Positions 16,298-25,688 are shown, counted from the first letter of the stretch. The stretch: 64,000 bases of DNA from JASJBU01 sp963790775 (GCA_963790775.1 CAWBPR010000011.1:372001-436000); one strand, 5' to 3'. Notes: generated by a model not told the origin, from the letters alone. A program made the numbers and translations.

Positions 16298-17629
16298 ATG
16301 GGTCGTAGCCGCCGCAAACCCTTGCCGAAAGACCCTGTCGAGGCAGAGATCGAATCCCTGACCCATGACGGGAAGGGGGTTGCCCATATCGATGGCAAGG
16401 CGACCTTCATCTATGGCTCCCTGCCGGGAGAGCGGGTTCGTTTCCTCTATACAAGCTGCCGCCGCAAATATGATGAGGGGCGGGTGGTGGAGGTGCTGGA
16501 GGCCTCAACCCAGCGGATCGAGCCACGCTGCAGTGCGTTTGGTATCTGCGGTGGATGCAGCCTGCAACATCAGGACCCTGCAGCGCAGGTGGAATCCAAA
16601 CAGCGGGCGATGCTGGATGCCTTGCAACACATCGGCAAGATACAGCCGGATAAGGTGTTGCCGCCCTTGGTGGGCGAGTCTCGTTGGGGATATCGCCGCA
16701 AGGCCCGTCTTGGGGTGCGCTATGTGCCGAAAAAGGGTGGCACCCTGGTCGGATTCCGGGAGCGTGGTTCCTCCTTTGTGGCGAAGATCGAGACCTGCCA
16801 TATCCTGCACCCCAGGGTGGGGGAACTGCTGCCGGCCTTGAGTGAGCTGATCGACGGTCTTTCCATTCGCAGTCAGATCCCCCAGATTGAGATGGCCATG
16901 GGGGACTCGGTATGTATCCTGATCTTTCGTCTGCTGGCAACCCCCAGCGCGGAAGACCTGCAGAAACTCGAGACTTTTGGTCCACTACACAATGTGGTGA
17001 TCTACCAGCAGGAGGGCGGCCTGAATACGGTCCGCCCGCTATCCGGCGAGCCGGTGGATCTCTTTTACCAGCTCCCCGATTTTGATCTCACCCTGCATGC
17101 TTTGCCCAACGACTTCACCCAGGTGAACACAGACATCAACCGTCAGATGGTGCGCCGGGCCGTTGACATGCTGGAACTCGAACCCGTGGACCGGGTGCTG
17201 GACCTGTTTTGCGGCCTCGGTAACTTTACCCTGCCGCTGGCGCGCAGGGCGGGAGAGGTTGTCGGGGTGGAGGGGGATTCAGGTCTGGTGGCGCGGGCGC
17301 GGGGGAATGCGGAACGGAATCATCTTGCGAATGTGCGATTCTATACCGCCAATCTCTATGAGGCTCTGGAAAACGAGCCATGGCTGCAGGACCGCTACAA
17401 CAAGGTGTTGCTCGATCCGCCCCGCAGTGGCGCGCAGGAGGTGCTTGAGCACCTGCCGCGGCTGGGTGCGGAGCGCCTGGTTTATGTCTCCTGTTATCCG
17501 GGGACACTGGCGCGGGATGCGGGTATCCTGGTGCATGAACTGGGTTATCGGTTGATCAGTGCAGGTGTCATGGATATGTTTCCCCACACCGCTCACGTGG
17601 AGTCGATTGCGCTGCTTGAAAAGAGATAA
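16298..17629 (+). CDS. rlmD: 23S rRNA (uracil-1939-C5)-methyltransferase RlmD
   Basis: 443 residues, full length for the family. It methylates U1939 of 23S rRNA using S-adenosylmethionine. Seen in order: TRAM RNA-binding domain (about 10-70), a 4Fe-4S cluster cysteine set (CSAFGICGGCSL near residue 80-90 plus ETCHI later), SAM motif DLFCGLGNFTL (about 304-314), and the catalytic nucleophile in YVSCYPGTLARD. Acts in the cytoplasm on ribosome precursors. AAGAGGTGAT upstream supports the start. In many gammaproteobacteria rlmD neighbours relA or cysM; here it is followed by a CYTH gene. Confidence 0.95.
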   Translation: MGRSRRKPLPKDPVEAEIESLTHDGKGVAHIDGKATFIYGSLPGERVRFLYTSCRRKYDEGRVVEVLEASTQRIEPRCSAFGICGGCSLQHQDPAAQVESKQRAMLDALQHIGKIQPDKVLPPLVGESRWGYRRKARLGVRYVPKKGGTLVGFRERGSSFVAKIETCHILHPRVGELLPALSELIDGLSIRSQIPQIEMAMGDSVCILIFRLLATPSAEDLQKLETFGPLHNVVIYQQEGGLNTVRPLSGEPVDLFYQLPDFDLTLHALPNDFTQVNTDINRQMVRRAVDMLELEPVDRVLDLFCGLGNFTLPLARRAGEVVGVEGDSGLVARARGNAERNHLANVRFYTANLYEALENEPWLQDRYNKVLLDPPRSGAQEVLEHLPRLGAERLVYVSCYPGTLARDAGILVHELGYRLISAGVMDMFPHTAHVESIALLEKR

Positions 17630-17687
17630 GTGTTTATTTTTATATGCGTTATTTGTACTACCGAACAGTTGCGAAAAGAGATAATAA

Positions 17688-18155
17688 ATGGCTGTAGAAA
17701 TAGAACGTAAGTATCTGGTAAAAAATGATAAATGGAGAGAATTCGTAGAGTCTGAATCGGTCATGAAGCAGGGTTATCTGGCGACGGTGGCGAATGCCAG
17801 CATTCGGGTCAGGGTAGCGAAGGGCAAGGCGTATCTGAATATCAAGAGCGCTACAGTCGGCATCCGGCGCGCTGAGTATGAGTATGAGATTCCGCTGCAG
17901 GATGGCGAGGAGATGCTGGCCAATCTGACTGCCGGCTCGTTGATCGACAAAGTGCGCTACGAGGTGCGTTGCGGAGATCACCTCTGGGAGCTGGATCTGT
18001 TCCAGGGTGATAACTCAGGGCTGGTTGTCGCGGAGCTCGAGCTGGCTTCTGAGGATGAGACTTTCGAAATGCCGGAGTGGGCCGGTGAGGAGGTCTCCGG
18101 CGAGGCCAGGTATTACAACGCCAGTCTGGTCAAGCACCCCTATTGTGACTGGTAG
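17688..18155 (+). CDS. CYTH domain protein (YgiF/ThTPase-type)
   Basis: 155 residues. The hallmark EIERKYLV (ExExK) opens the protein, and alternating basic/acidic strands (IRVRVAKGKAYLNIKS, EYEYEI, ELDLF, AELELASED) line the triphosphate tunnel. Family members hydrolyse inorganic triphosphate or thiamine triphosphate or make cAMP. Single-domain bacterial forms are mostly triphosphatases. Its end overlaps the start of the peptide-binding protein, suggesting one transcript. Confidence 0.9.
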   Translation: MAVEIERKYLVKNDKWREFVESESVMKQGYLATVANASIRVRVAKGKAYLNIKSATVGIRRAEYEYEIPLQDGEEMLANLTAGSLIDKVRYEVRCGDHLWELDLFQGDNSGLVVAELELASEDETFEMPEWAGEEVSGEARYYNASLVKHPYCDW

Positions 18156-19677
18156 CCGAACGGTCTTTCGAGGCCCGCTGCTATGCCTTCTGCTGTTTCT
18201 GTCTGCCTGTGGAGAGGCGCCTGATAACGGTGCGATCAGGATGGGGCTGGCCAATGCACCCTTGAATCTCGATCCGCGCTTTGCCACCGACGCTACTTCC
18301 AGCCGTGTCAACCGCCTGCTTTATCAGCGTCTGGTGGAGTTCGATGCGAACAGCATGCCGCTGCCCGGGATTGCCGATTGGCGGCGCATTACCCCCACTC
18401 ACTATCGGTTTCAGTTGGCGCAGGCGGATTGTTTTTTTGCCGGCGGTCAGACGCTGACTGCCGCGGATGTTGCCGCTACCTATGAGTACGTCCTCGACCC
18501 TGCCAATGCCTCGCCGCATCGTTCGTCGTTGCAGTTGATCGAGCGCATAGAGGTGCTTGACGGGAAGCGCGTCGACTTCCATCTGCGGCGGGCCGATCCC
18601 CTGTTTCCGGCCTATCTGGTGCTGGAGATACTCCCGGCAAAGCTCATCGAGCAGGCCCATCCGTTCGAGAGCCAGCCGGTTGGCAGCGGGAATTTCAGGG
18701 TTCTTGATCGACCCGAACCTGGGCGGCTGTTGCTGGAAAGACGGCGTGATGGTCAGTTATTCGAACTGGTCGAGGTGAAAAATCCCACCGTCAGGGTCTT
18801 GAAACTGCTGCGGGGAGAGATTGATCTGTTGCAGAATGACCTCTCTCCCGAGTTGATTGGTTACCTCAGGTTAAGAAAGGAAGTTACTATTAAACAGCTA
18901 GATGGAAGTAATTTCTCATATATCGGATTTAATTTGGAAGACGCTGAAACCAGCAGACCCCTGGTGCGCAGAGCGATCGCTCATGCGATTGACCGGGAGG
19001 CTATTATCCGCCAGGTGATGAACCGAAGTGCGCGCACTGCCGAGGCGCTCTTCCCGCCGGAGCACTGGGCGGGCGCCCCTGGGTTGGCGTCGATCCCATT
19101 CTCTCCTGATCGCGCCAGGGCGCTGTTGAGGGAGGCGGGGTACAGCCGGGAGAACCCCTTGAAACTCAGCTACAAGACCTCCAGTGACCCGTTCCGCATC
19201 CGCCTGGCGACGATTATTCAGAGTCAGTTGCAGGCGGTAGGGATAGAGCTGGATTTACGAAGTTACGACTGGGGCACTTTCTTTGGCGATATCAAGGCGG
19301 GCCGTTTTCAGCTCTACAGCCTGACCTGGGTTGGCTTGCGCACCCCTGACAGCTTGCGCTATATCTTCGCTACAGACTCAAAGCCGCCATCTGGCGCCAA
19401 CCGGGGGCGCTATTCCAACCCGCTGGTGGATCGACTGCTGGATCAGGCAGAACAACAACTATCCCTGACCGAGTTGGGCGCCATCTATCGTCAGATCCAG
19501 CAACAACTGCACGAGGATCTGCCCTATATCCCACTCTGGTATGAGGATCAGCTGGTAGTCAGCAGAAAGGAGATCGAGGGCTATCAACTGATGCCCGACG
19601 GAAATTATGATGGACTCAATCAAGTGGAATTCAAGTCGGAGAGCATTCCGGAGGGCGTAGCGCATGGTGCGGATTGA
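18145..19677 (+). CDS. Peptide ABC transporter substrate-binding lipoprotein (family 5)
   Basis: About 510 residues. I start at GTG 18145, which gives a lipoprotein signal (PLLCLLLFLSACGE); earlier in-frame starts would lie deep in the CYTH gene. The solute-binding family 5 (OppA/DppA) pattern is clear: LNLDPRFATDATSSRVNRLLYQ, the LVRRAIAHAIDREAI segment and a LWYEDQL near the end. It should bind oligopeptides in the periplasm. The stop overlaps the L,D-transpeptidase start by 14 bases, and permeases follow, so the cargo may be murein peptides (inference). Confidence 0.88.
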   Translation: MTGSRTVFRGPLLCLLLFLSACGEAPDNGAIRMGLANAPLNLDPRFATDATSSRVNRLLYQRLVEFDANSMPLPGIADWRRITPTHYRFQLAQADCFFAGGQTLTAADVAATYEYVLDPANASPHRSSLQLIERIEVLDGKRVDFHLRRADPLFPAYLVLEILPAKLIEQAHPFESQPVGSGNFRVLDRPEPGRLLLERRRDGQLFELVEVKNPTVRVLKLLRGEIDLLQNDLSPELIGYLRLRKEVTIKQLDGSNFSYIGFNLEDAETSRPLVRRAIAHAIDREAIIRQVMNRSARTAEALFPPEHWAGAPGLASIPFSPDRARALLREAGYSRENPLKLSYKTSSDPFRIRLATIIQSQLQAVGIELDLRSYDWGTFFGDIKAGRFQLYSLTWVGLRTPDSLRYIFATDSKPPSGANRGRYSNPLVDRLLDQAEQQLSLTELGAIYRQIQQQLHEDLPYIPLWYEDQLVVSRKEIEGYQLMPDGNYDGLNQVEFKSESIPEGVAHGAD

Positions 19678-20134
19678 TCTTTCGAAGCAGGTTTTGCGCC
19701 TGCTGGACAGGGATAGGGAGTTGCTCAGCTTTCCGGTATCCACCGCATTGGTGGGGGCCGGAGAGCTGAACGGTAGCGGATGCACCCCCCGGGGAAATCA
19801 TAGAATACGCATTAAGATAGGATCACAATGCCCTGTCAATACAGTATTTATTGGGCGCAGGCCAAGCGGTGAGATCTACACTCCCGCGCTGGCTGAAAAA
19901 TATCCTGAGCGGGATTGGATACTGACCCGGATCCTCTGGCTGACCGGGGTGGAGTCGGGATTCAACCGGGGTGGGGAGGTGGATAGTCTGCGCCGTTTCA
20001 TCTACATCCACGGTTGCCCGGATACTGAACCGATGGGTGTGGCCCGCTCTCATGGCTGTATCCGAATGCGCAACCGGGACCTGCTGGAACTCTTCGAGCG
20101 TGTAGCACGGGGGATGCTGGTCGAGATCCGATGA
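19664..20134 (+). CDS. L,D-transpeptidase family protein (YkuD)
   Basis: 156 residues, essentially only a YkuD domain. The catalytic region is YIHGCPDTEPMG followed by SHGCIRMRNRDL, with His and Cys in the canonical SHGC(I/V)R motif. No signal peptide is visible (it begins MVRIDLSKQVLRLL), which is unusual for an enzyme acting on peptidoglycan; it may act on cytosolic muropeptides or be carried by another route. It is embedded between the peptide-binding protein and DppB with overlaps on both sides (14 and 4 bases). Confidence 0.88.
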   Translation: MVRIDLSKQVLRLLDRDRELLSFPVSTALVGAGELNGSGCTPRGNHRIRIKIGSQCPVNTVFIGRRPSGEIYTPALAEKYPERDWILTRILWLTGVESGFNRGGEVDSLRRFIYIHGCPDTEPMGVARSHGCIRMRNRDLLELFERVARGMLVEIR

Positions 20135-21057
20135 TCGATTTCGCCCTCTCCCGGTTGTTCAGCGCGCTGCTGGTGATTCTCGGCGTCGCGCTGCTGGTGT
20201 TCCTGCTGATTCATCTGGTGCCGGGAGACCCGGTTGATGTGATGCTCGGTGAGTCCGCCAGACCGGCGGACCGCGAGGCGTTGCGCGCCGTGCTCGGTCT
20301 CGATCAGAGTCTGGGGCGGCAGTTGAGCGACTATTTCAGTGGCCTGGCCAGACTGGATCTGGGTAGTTCCATCCATTCCATGCAGCCGGTGACCCGGTTG
20401 CTGGCAGAGAGGATTCCCGCGACGCTGCAGCTGGCGCTGGCGGCCCTGGGCTGTGCGCTGCTGATCGCCGTACCCCTGGGGCTGGCGGCTGCGGTCAGGC
20501 GGGGAGGGGCCTGGGACTGGGGCGCCATGAGCTTCTCACTGCTGGGAGTCTCGATGCCGAACTTCTGGCTCGGCCCGGTGTTGATCCTGATCTTCTCGCT
20601 GTGGCTCGGCTGGACACCGGTCAGCGGGCGGCCGGCGGCCGGCAGCATTATTCTGCCCGCCATCACCCTGGGCACGGCATTTGCCGCGATTCTGGCGCGG
20701 ATGATCAGAAGCAGTCTGCTTGAGGTGTTGGGAGAGGATTACGTACGGACCGCCAGGGCCAAAGGGCTGGCTGAGGGGCGCGTGGTCTGGCGGCATGCGA
20801 TGCGCAACGCCTGGTTGCCGGTGGCGACGCTGATTGGTCTACAGCTGGGCGCCCTGCTGGGTGGCGCAATAGTGACCGAAATCGTGTTCGACTGGCCAGG
20901 TGTGGGCTCACTGATGATCGAGGCGATTCAGAAACGGGACTATCCGGTGGTGCAGGGCTGCGTGCTGTTTGTCAGTCTCTGCTACGTGCTGGTGAATACC
21001 GCCACCGACCTTGCCTACGGCCTGCTTGACCCGCGAATCCGCCGAGGTTCGGCTTGA
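20131..21057 (+). CDS. Dipeptide/oligopeptide ABC transporter permease (DppB-like)
   Basis: 308 residues, six predicted membrane helices. Starts with the typical RLFSALLVILGVALLVFLL helix and HLVPGDPVDVMLG, and contains the EAA loop (EVLGEDYVRTARAKGL) that docks the ATPase. Start overlaps the transpeptidase stop (ATGA) and the stop overlaps the next permease. No ATP-binding subunit gene is in this run. Confidence 0.93.
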   Translation: MIDFALSRLFSALLVILGVALLVFLLIHLVPGDPVDVMLGESARPADREALRAVLGLDQSLGRQLSDYFSGLARLDLGSSIHSMQPVTRLLAERIPATLQLALAALGCALLIAVPLGLAAAVRRGGAWDWGAMSFSLLGVSMPNFWLGPVLILIFSLWLGWTPVSGRPAAGSIILPAITLGTAFAAILARMIRSSLLEVLGEDYVRTARAKGLAEGRVVWRHAMRNAWLPVATLIGLQLGALLGGAIVTEIVFDWPGVGSLMIEAIQKRDYPVVQGCVLFVSLCYVLVNTATDLAYGLLDPRIRRGSA

Positions 21058-21863
21058 TGCTGTTCTGGACATCCGCAATGATCCTGCTCTTCTGGGTATT
21101 GTCCGCCCTGTTCGGCAGCGGGCTTTCCTCCGGGGCGGACCAGATCGACCTGCAGCGTATTCTTGCCACTCCCGGTATCCATGGTTTATTGGGCTTCGAT
21201 GATCTGGGTCGTCCGATTCTGCAGCGCATCATCGCCGGGGCGCAGACCTCATTCCTGGTGGCTTTCGGTGTGGTCGCAATCAGCTCAGTGGTGGGCACCA
21301 CTCTGGGACTCATTGCCGGTTTTCGGGGCGGCTGGATCGATCTGCTGCTGGTCAGGCTGATCGATATATTCCTCGCCTTTCCCGGCATTCTGCTGGCGAT
21401 AGCCCTGGCGGGTGTGATGGGGCCCGGTCTGGACAATCTGATTATTGCACTGTCGGTGGTAGGCTGGGTGGGTTATGCCAGACTGGCGAGGGCGCAAACC
21501 CTTTCCCTCAAACAGCGTGACCATGTCACGGCAGCGATTGCCTTGGGCAGCGGTCAATGGATCATACTGTGGCGGCATCTGCTGCCGCTCATCATGGCCC
21601 CGCTGATTGTGGAGGTAACCTTCGGTGTGGCCGGGGTAGTGATAGCTGAGGCCGGGTTGTCATTTCTCGGGCTGGGCGTGCAGCCGCCATCCGCATCCTG
21701 GGGCAGCATGATCCGGGATGGGGCGAGTTTTATGTTGATGGCGCCGCATATGGTGCTGGCGCCTGGATTGACGATCCTGTTGGTGGTCTTTTCCCTGAAT
21801 CTGCTGGGGGATCGTCTGCGCGACACCCTGGATATCAAGCTTACTGTACAAAAAAGGTCGTAA
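21054..21863 (+). CDS. Dipeptide/oligopeptide ABC transporter permease (DppC-like)
   Basis: 269 residues, about five or six helices. DppC landmarks: GFDDLGRPILQRIIAGAQTS, the EAA loop (LKQRDHVTAAIALGSGQ) and FLGLGVQPPSASWGSMI. It pairs with DppB to form the channel. The 3' end overlaps by 23 bases the convergent FliL-like gene. The expected DppD/DppF ATPases are missing here, so the transporter must borrow them. Confidence 0.93.
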   Translation: MMLFWTSAMILLFWVLSALFGSGLSSGADQIDLQRILATPGIHGLLGFDDLGRPILQRIIAGAQTSFLVAFGVVAISSVVGTTLGLIAGFRGGWIDLLLVRLIDIFLAFPGILLAIALAGVMGPGLDNLIIALSVVGWVGYARLARAQTLSLKQRDHVTAAIALGSGQWIILWRHLLPLIMAPLIVEVTFGVAGVVIAEAGLSFLGLGVQPPSASWGSMIRDGASFMLMAPHMVLAPGLTILLVVFSLNLLGDRLRDTLDIKLTVQKRS

Positions 21864-22236
21864 AGAAGAGTTCCTTCAGGCTGTCTTTACCGCTGAGGTC
21901 ATTCATCAACTGACTGACCGCTGACAGCGCCGCTTTTCTCAGCGTCTCTTTACCCTCTGGTGTTTTGATGGTCTTGCCATCCTGCTCTGAGAGCAGTAAC
22001 AGCAAAGTATGACGGATCGCCGGTCCGTGCAGTTCGAGGCTCTCTTTGAAGGCTTCATCCGTCGTCATGACTTGAATGTCGGTGCGGATATACTTGCCGC
22101 CACTGGCCAGATTTGCCACCAGTGAAGGTTTGATCTCATAGTAGCTGATGGTTGGCGGGCCGTCTTCGCCATCCCCTGCAAATACTGCTGACATGTTGAG
22201 TAACGAAATGAGGATGGCAAGAGTGGTCAGGCGCAT
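21841..22236 (-). CDS. FliL-like protein with signal peptide
   Basis: 131 residues. After MRLTTLAILISLLNMSAVFAG, which looks like a cleavable signal rather than the usual FliL anchor, come FliL-family features: ISYYEIKPSLVANL, TDIQVMT, GPAIRHTLLLLLSEQ, and the end ELFFTTFFVQ. FliL binds flagellar stators, but no flagellar genes are near. Such orphan copies are found outside flagellar operons in marine gammaproteobacteria. I start at ATG 22236; the frame is open further upstream but without family resemblance. It overlaps the convergent dppC end by 23 bases. Confidence 0.8.
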   Translation of the reverse strand: MRLTTLAILISLLNMSAVFAGDGEDGPPTISYYEIKPSLVANLASGGKYIRTDIQVMTTDEAFKESLELHGPAIRHTLLLLLSEQDGKTIKTPEGKETLRKAALSAVSQLMNDLSGKDSLKELFFTTFFVQ

Positions 22237-22374
22237 GGGATTGGATTCCTGATATGTCAATATGATCATATTCGTAGACGAAAACCACTGGCTCAGTGCT
22301 GAGGTGTGTTTTCCGATACTGCTCTTTACGGCATACTTGGTGGAAAATTGAATGGAATAGATCACTATCGAACT

Positions 22375-23424
22375 ATGAGCCTTGGTCCTGTCATGATAGA
22401 TCTGGAGGGGACGGACCTCTCCCAGGAAGAGCGTGAGTTGCTGGAGCATCCTGCAACCGGTGGCGTTATTCTGTTTTCACGAAACTACCAAAGCCTTGAT
22501 CAACTGACGCGACTGTGCAGTGAGATTCATGCCTGTAGAAACCCCCATCTGCTCATCTCGGTGGATCATGAGGGGGGGAGGGTGCAACGTTTCAAAGAGG
22601 GTTTTACCCACTTGCCCCCTGCAGCATGGTATGGAGAGCAGTATAAGAAACGTGCAGACAGGGGCTTGAGGCTGGTGGAGCAGGGGGGCTGGCTGATGGC
22701 CGCTGAATTGCGCTCCTGCGGGGTCGATTTCAGTTTTGCACCTGTCTTGGATCTGGGATCGGGCGTCAGCCAGGTGATTGGCGACAGGGCGTTTGCATCC
22801 CACCCGGAAACAGTTGCAAAACTCGCGCATGCCTGGATGCAGGGGGTGCATGCGGCGGGCATGGCGGCCGTCGGAAAGCATTTTCCCGGGCATGGTGGAG
22901 TGGAGGCGGATTCACATCATGCGCTGCCGGTGGATGGTCGCCGTTTCGAAGATCTTCAAATGGAGGATCTGAGGCCTTTTGAGAGGATGATTCATTACGG
23001 CATAGAAGCAATCATGCCTGCGCATGTGATCTACCAAAAGGTGGATCAGCAGCTCGCGGGTTTTTCGAGGTTTTGGCTCAAACAGGTGCTGCGTGGTCGG
23101 CTCGGGTTTCAAGGCGTCATATTCAGTGATGATCTCAGCATGGCCGCAACCGAGGGCGCCGGGAGTTACGCCGAACGGGCCAGGGCGGCGCTGGATGCCG
23201 GTTGCGATATGGTGCTGGTCTGTAATAATCGCGCTGCAGCCGGGAGCGTCCTTGCGACACTCGGAGATTATAATGATCCTGCGGCACATGTGCGTCTGGT
23301 CAGGATGCATGGCCGGGGACGAATAAGTCGGCAGCATCTGCATCTGGATCCGCGCTGGTCACAGGCAGTGGAGGCATTGGCTGTTTCCGAACAATACCTC
23401 ACGTTCGATCTGAACCTGGAATGA
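22375..23424 (+). CDS. nagZ: Beta-N-acetylglucosaminidase NagZ
   Basis: 349 residues, family GH3. It removes N-acetylglucosamine from anhydromuropeptides in the cytoplasm, a central step of peptidoglycan recycling. Seen: LFSRNYQS, the signature GKHFPGHGGVEADSH with catalytic His/Asp loop, SVDHEGGRVQRFKEGF, and the nucleophile region FSDDLSMAA. Start at ATG 22375 (MSLGPVMIDLEG) fits the family. Its stop overlaps the hpt start (ATGA). Confidence 0.95.
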   Translation: MSLGPVMIDLEGTDLSQEERELLEHPATGGVILFSRNYQSLDQLTRLCSEIHACRNPHLLISVDHEGGRVQRFKEGFTHLPPAAWYGEQYKKRADRGLRLVEQGGWLMAAELRSCGVDFSFAPVLDLGSGVSQVIGDRAFASHPETVAKLAHAWMQGVHAAGMAAVGKHFPGHGGVEADSHHALPVDGRRFEDLQMEDLRPFERMIHYGIEAIMPAHVIYQKVDQQLAGFSRFWLKQVLRGRLGFQGVIFSDDLSMAATEGAGSYAERARAALDAGCDMVLVCNNRAAAGSVLATLGDYNDPAAHVRLVRMHGRGRISRQHLHLDPRWSQAVEALAVSEQYLTFDLNLE

Positions 23425-23981
23425 GCGAGACCATGATCAGCCCTCAACAAGCCCAACAAATCCTGGCCGAAGCTCAGCAACTCTACTCGCAAGCTGATGT
23501 GGAACTGGCGCTGGACAAAATGGCTGCAGAGATCACTGCCAGACTTGCCTCTGCAAACCCCATCATTCTCTGTGTACTGAATGGGGCTTTGATCCCCCTG
23601 GGGCATCTGCTGACACGGCTTACATTCCCCTTGCGTCACGACTATATCCACGCATCCCGCTATCGGGGTGAAATTTCCGGCAATGATCTTAAATGGATCG
23701 GCAGACCGAGTATTTCATTACAGGATGAGACGATCCTCATATTCGATGATATTCTGGATGAAGGTGTCACGCTGGCGGAAATCGTCAAGTCATGTGGAGA
23801 GGCGGGGGCAAAGGCTGTCTATACAGCGGTATTGGTAGAAAAACGTCATGCCAGAGGGAATGGATTTATCGCCGATTTTGTTGGCTTGGAAGTGGAAGAC
23901 CGGTATGTTTTTGGATTCGGAATGGATTACAAAGGTTACTTAAGGAACGCTGCAGGGATATTTGCGGTAAAAATGCCGTGA
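23421..23981 (+). CDS. hpt: Hypoxanthine-guanine phosphoribosyltransferase
   Basis: 186 residues. Purine salvage: converts hypoxanthine or guanine plus PRPP to IMP or GMP. The PRPP loop is IFDDILDEGVTLAEI and the purine pocket is YVFGFGMDYKGYLRN. The nagZ-hpt pairing, with 4-base overlap, and a methylthioinosine phosphorylase 900 bases downstream (which releases hypoxanthine) make a coherent salvage group: MTIP supplies hypoxanthine to this enzyme. Confidence 0.93.
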   Translation: MSETMISPQQAQQILAEAQQLYSQADVELALDKMAAEITARLASANPIILCVLNGALIPLGHLLTRLTFPLRHDYIHASRYRGEISGNDLKWIGRPSISLQDETILIFDDILDEGVTLAEIVKSCGEAGAKAVYTAVLVEKRHARGNGFIADFVGLEVEDRYVFGFGMDYKGYLRNAAGIFAVKMP

Positions 23982-24217
23982 TCGAGCGAGGGAAAACCCG
24001 AATATCAGATAGGTCTTTTGCGGATCAATACTTAAAGCAATATTCAAAAATACTAATAAAATTAAGTACCTATTGTCATTTCCATGGAAATGGTCCACTA
24101 TTAATCTATACAAAGATTAACCTGACAAAGAGCAGGAAATCATTTTTTTTGCCAGTTTGGCCGTTGTACTCAGCAAATTCTTTGTTGAGAAGCACAATCT
24201 TCTAGGAGGATTCAGTA

Positions 24218-24664
24218 GTGAGCACCATAGACAGTATCAAGGGTAGTCACGGCGAAATGCAGGTTATGATCAATGATCTGAGGGCTATGATGACCGAAGA
24301 TCAGCTGAAAATTCGGCCCAACGCGATGACAACTCACCGGTTGCTTTGTGACCTTGCAGAAAAGCTGAAAACCCACATGACATCGCAGGACCAGAAGATC
24401 TACCCGGGGCTGTTGATTCATGAGGACCCAAAACTCAAATCCATGGCCTGGGGATTCCTGAATGGTCAGAAACCCATGCGTAAGCAATATGACGACTATT
24501 ACAACAAGTGGTTAAAGGACTGTGATTTTAATTTCTCAAAAGAATTTGTCGCAGAGACCTTTGAGATTTTCGATATGATCGATGAGCGGATCGAGAGAGA
24601 GCAAACCATCCTGATCCCAACGCTTGAATCATCGGGTGTTTTTTCGCAGGTTGCGGCTGGTTGA
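24218..24664 (+). CDS. Hemerythrin-like HHE-domain protein
   Basis: 148 residues, an all-helical four-helix bundle typical of HHE cation-binding proteins, with His in SHGEMQ, TTHRLLCDLAEKLKTHM and an IEREQTILIP close. HHE proteins bind a di-iron site and O2 or NO. Here the usual HxxxE partner is HMTSQDQK, so ligands may deviate. GTG start at 24218 is supported by AGGAGGA (24204-24210). Strong terminator follows. Confidence 0.8.
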   Translation: MSTIDSIKGSHGEMQVMINDLRAMMTEDQLKIRPNAMTTHRLLCDLAEKLKTHMTSQDQKIYPGLLIHEDPKLKSMAWGFLNGQKPMRKQYDDYYNKWLKDCDFNFSKEFVAETFEIFDMIDERIEREQTILIPTLESSGVFSQVAAG

Positions 24665-24692
24665 GAAGGCCTCTCTAATTTATGCGATGACA

Positions 24693-24722
24693 GAAAAGGG
24701 GCTTCGGCCCCTTTTCTTTTTA
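24693..24722 (+). terminator. Rho-independent terminator after hemerythrin gene
   Basis: GAAAAGGGGC (24693-24702), TTCG tetraloop, GCCCCTTTTC (24707-24716), then a T run. A textbook intrinsic terminator 29 bases past the stop. Confidence 0.93.
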
Positions 24723-24888
24723 CAAGGCAATCCGTGGATGATTTCAAGTTATAAAAAGGTCTTGTTTCCAGTACACTCGTTGCCGGGGAGTTTCTCTCTT
24801 CTTTCATTTGAGATTGGATGCTAAGCAGGTATTGGCAGTTCCGACCTTGTAGCAGAAATCAGGATATTGCGGTTAAAAAAGTAATCAG

Positions 24889-25638
24889 ATGACAAGACTG
24901 GCGATAATCGGTGGAACAGGCCTCGATAAAATCCCTGATCTCGAAATTATCCACCGTGAGGTCTCACACACACCCTTTGGCGAACCATCAGCTGCATTGA
25001 CCTATGGGAGAATTGCCGGCAATGAGGTGATCTTTCTGCCGCGTCACGGTTCGGCGCATAATATACCTCCACATTGCGTTAACTATCGTGCGAATCTCTG
25101 GGCTTTGCAGCATGCGGGCATAGATACGATTATCGGTGTGGCTGCGGTAGGTGGCATCACGGATCAGATGGCTCCAGGGCATATTGTTATTCCTGATCAG
25201 ATAATCGACTACACCTATGACAGAGACCATACGTTTTTTGATACTGAGTTGACCCCGGTGACGCATATTGACTTCACCTATCCGTATTGTGATGGTTTAC
25301 GTCAACGCTTGATAAAGGCAGGTAAACAGATTGCCGGGCAGTTAGTTGCAGGAGGCGCCTATGGTGCTACACAAGGCCCCCGCCTGGAAACTGCAATGGA
25401 GATACATCGTATGGCAAAAGACGGGTGCGACATTGTTGGTATGACCGGCATGCCGGAAGCCTCACTGGCCCGTGAACTCGATATCTGCTATGCCTGTTGT
25501 GCGGTAGTGGCTAATTGGGCGGCAGGGAAAAACAACCAGATCATAAAAATGAGTGAAATCGAGCGAAACTTGACGATTGGCATGGAGCATGTCAGAAGTC
25601 TATTGACTAAATTTCTCGCAATGCGTTCAGGGCAATAA
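24889..25638 (+). CDS. S-methyl-5'-thioinosine phosphorylase (MTIP)
   Basis: 249 residues, PNP/MTAP family. Cleaves methylthioinosine to hypoxanthine and methylthioribose-1-phosphate in the bacterial methionine/purine salvage route. Seen: IIGGTGLDK at the start, LPRHGSAHNIPPH phosphate site, GATQGPRLETAMEI, and the nucleoside pocket VGMTGMPEASLARE. A PRHG...NIPPH sequence with MTGMPE indicates the MTIP rather than MTAP subgroup (family knowledge). Confidence 0.9.
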   Translation: MTRLAIIGGTGLDKIPDLEIIHREVSHTPFGEPSAALTYGRIAGNEVIFLPRHGSAHNIPPHCVNYRANLWALQHAGIDTIIGVAAVGGITDQMAPGHIVIPDQIIDYTYDRDHTFFDTELTPVTHIDFTYPYCDGLRQRLIKAGKQIAGQLVAGGAYGATQGPRLETAMEIHRMAKDGCDIVGMTGMPEASLARELDICYACCAVVANWAAGKNNQIIKMSEIERNLTIGMEHVRSLLTKFLAMRSGQ

Positions 25639-25688
25639 TTTCCTATCCAGTTATGCGCCAGTTATCTTTATGGGCTGAAGAGGGATTG

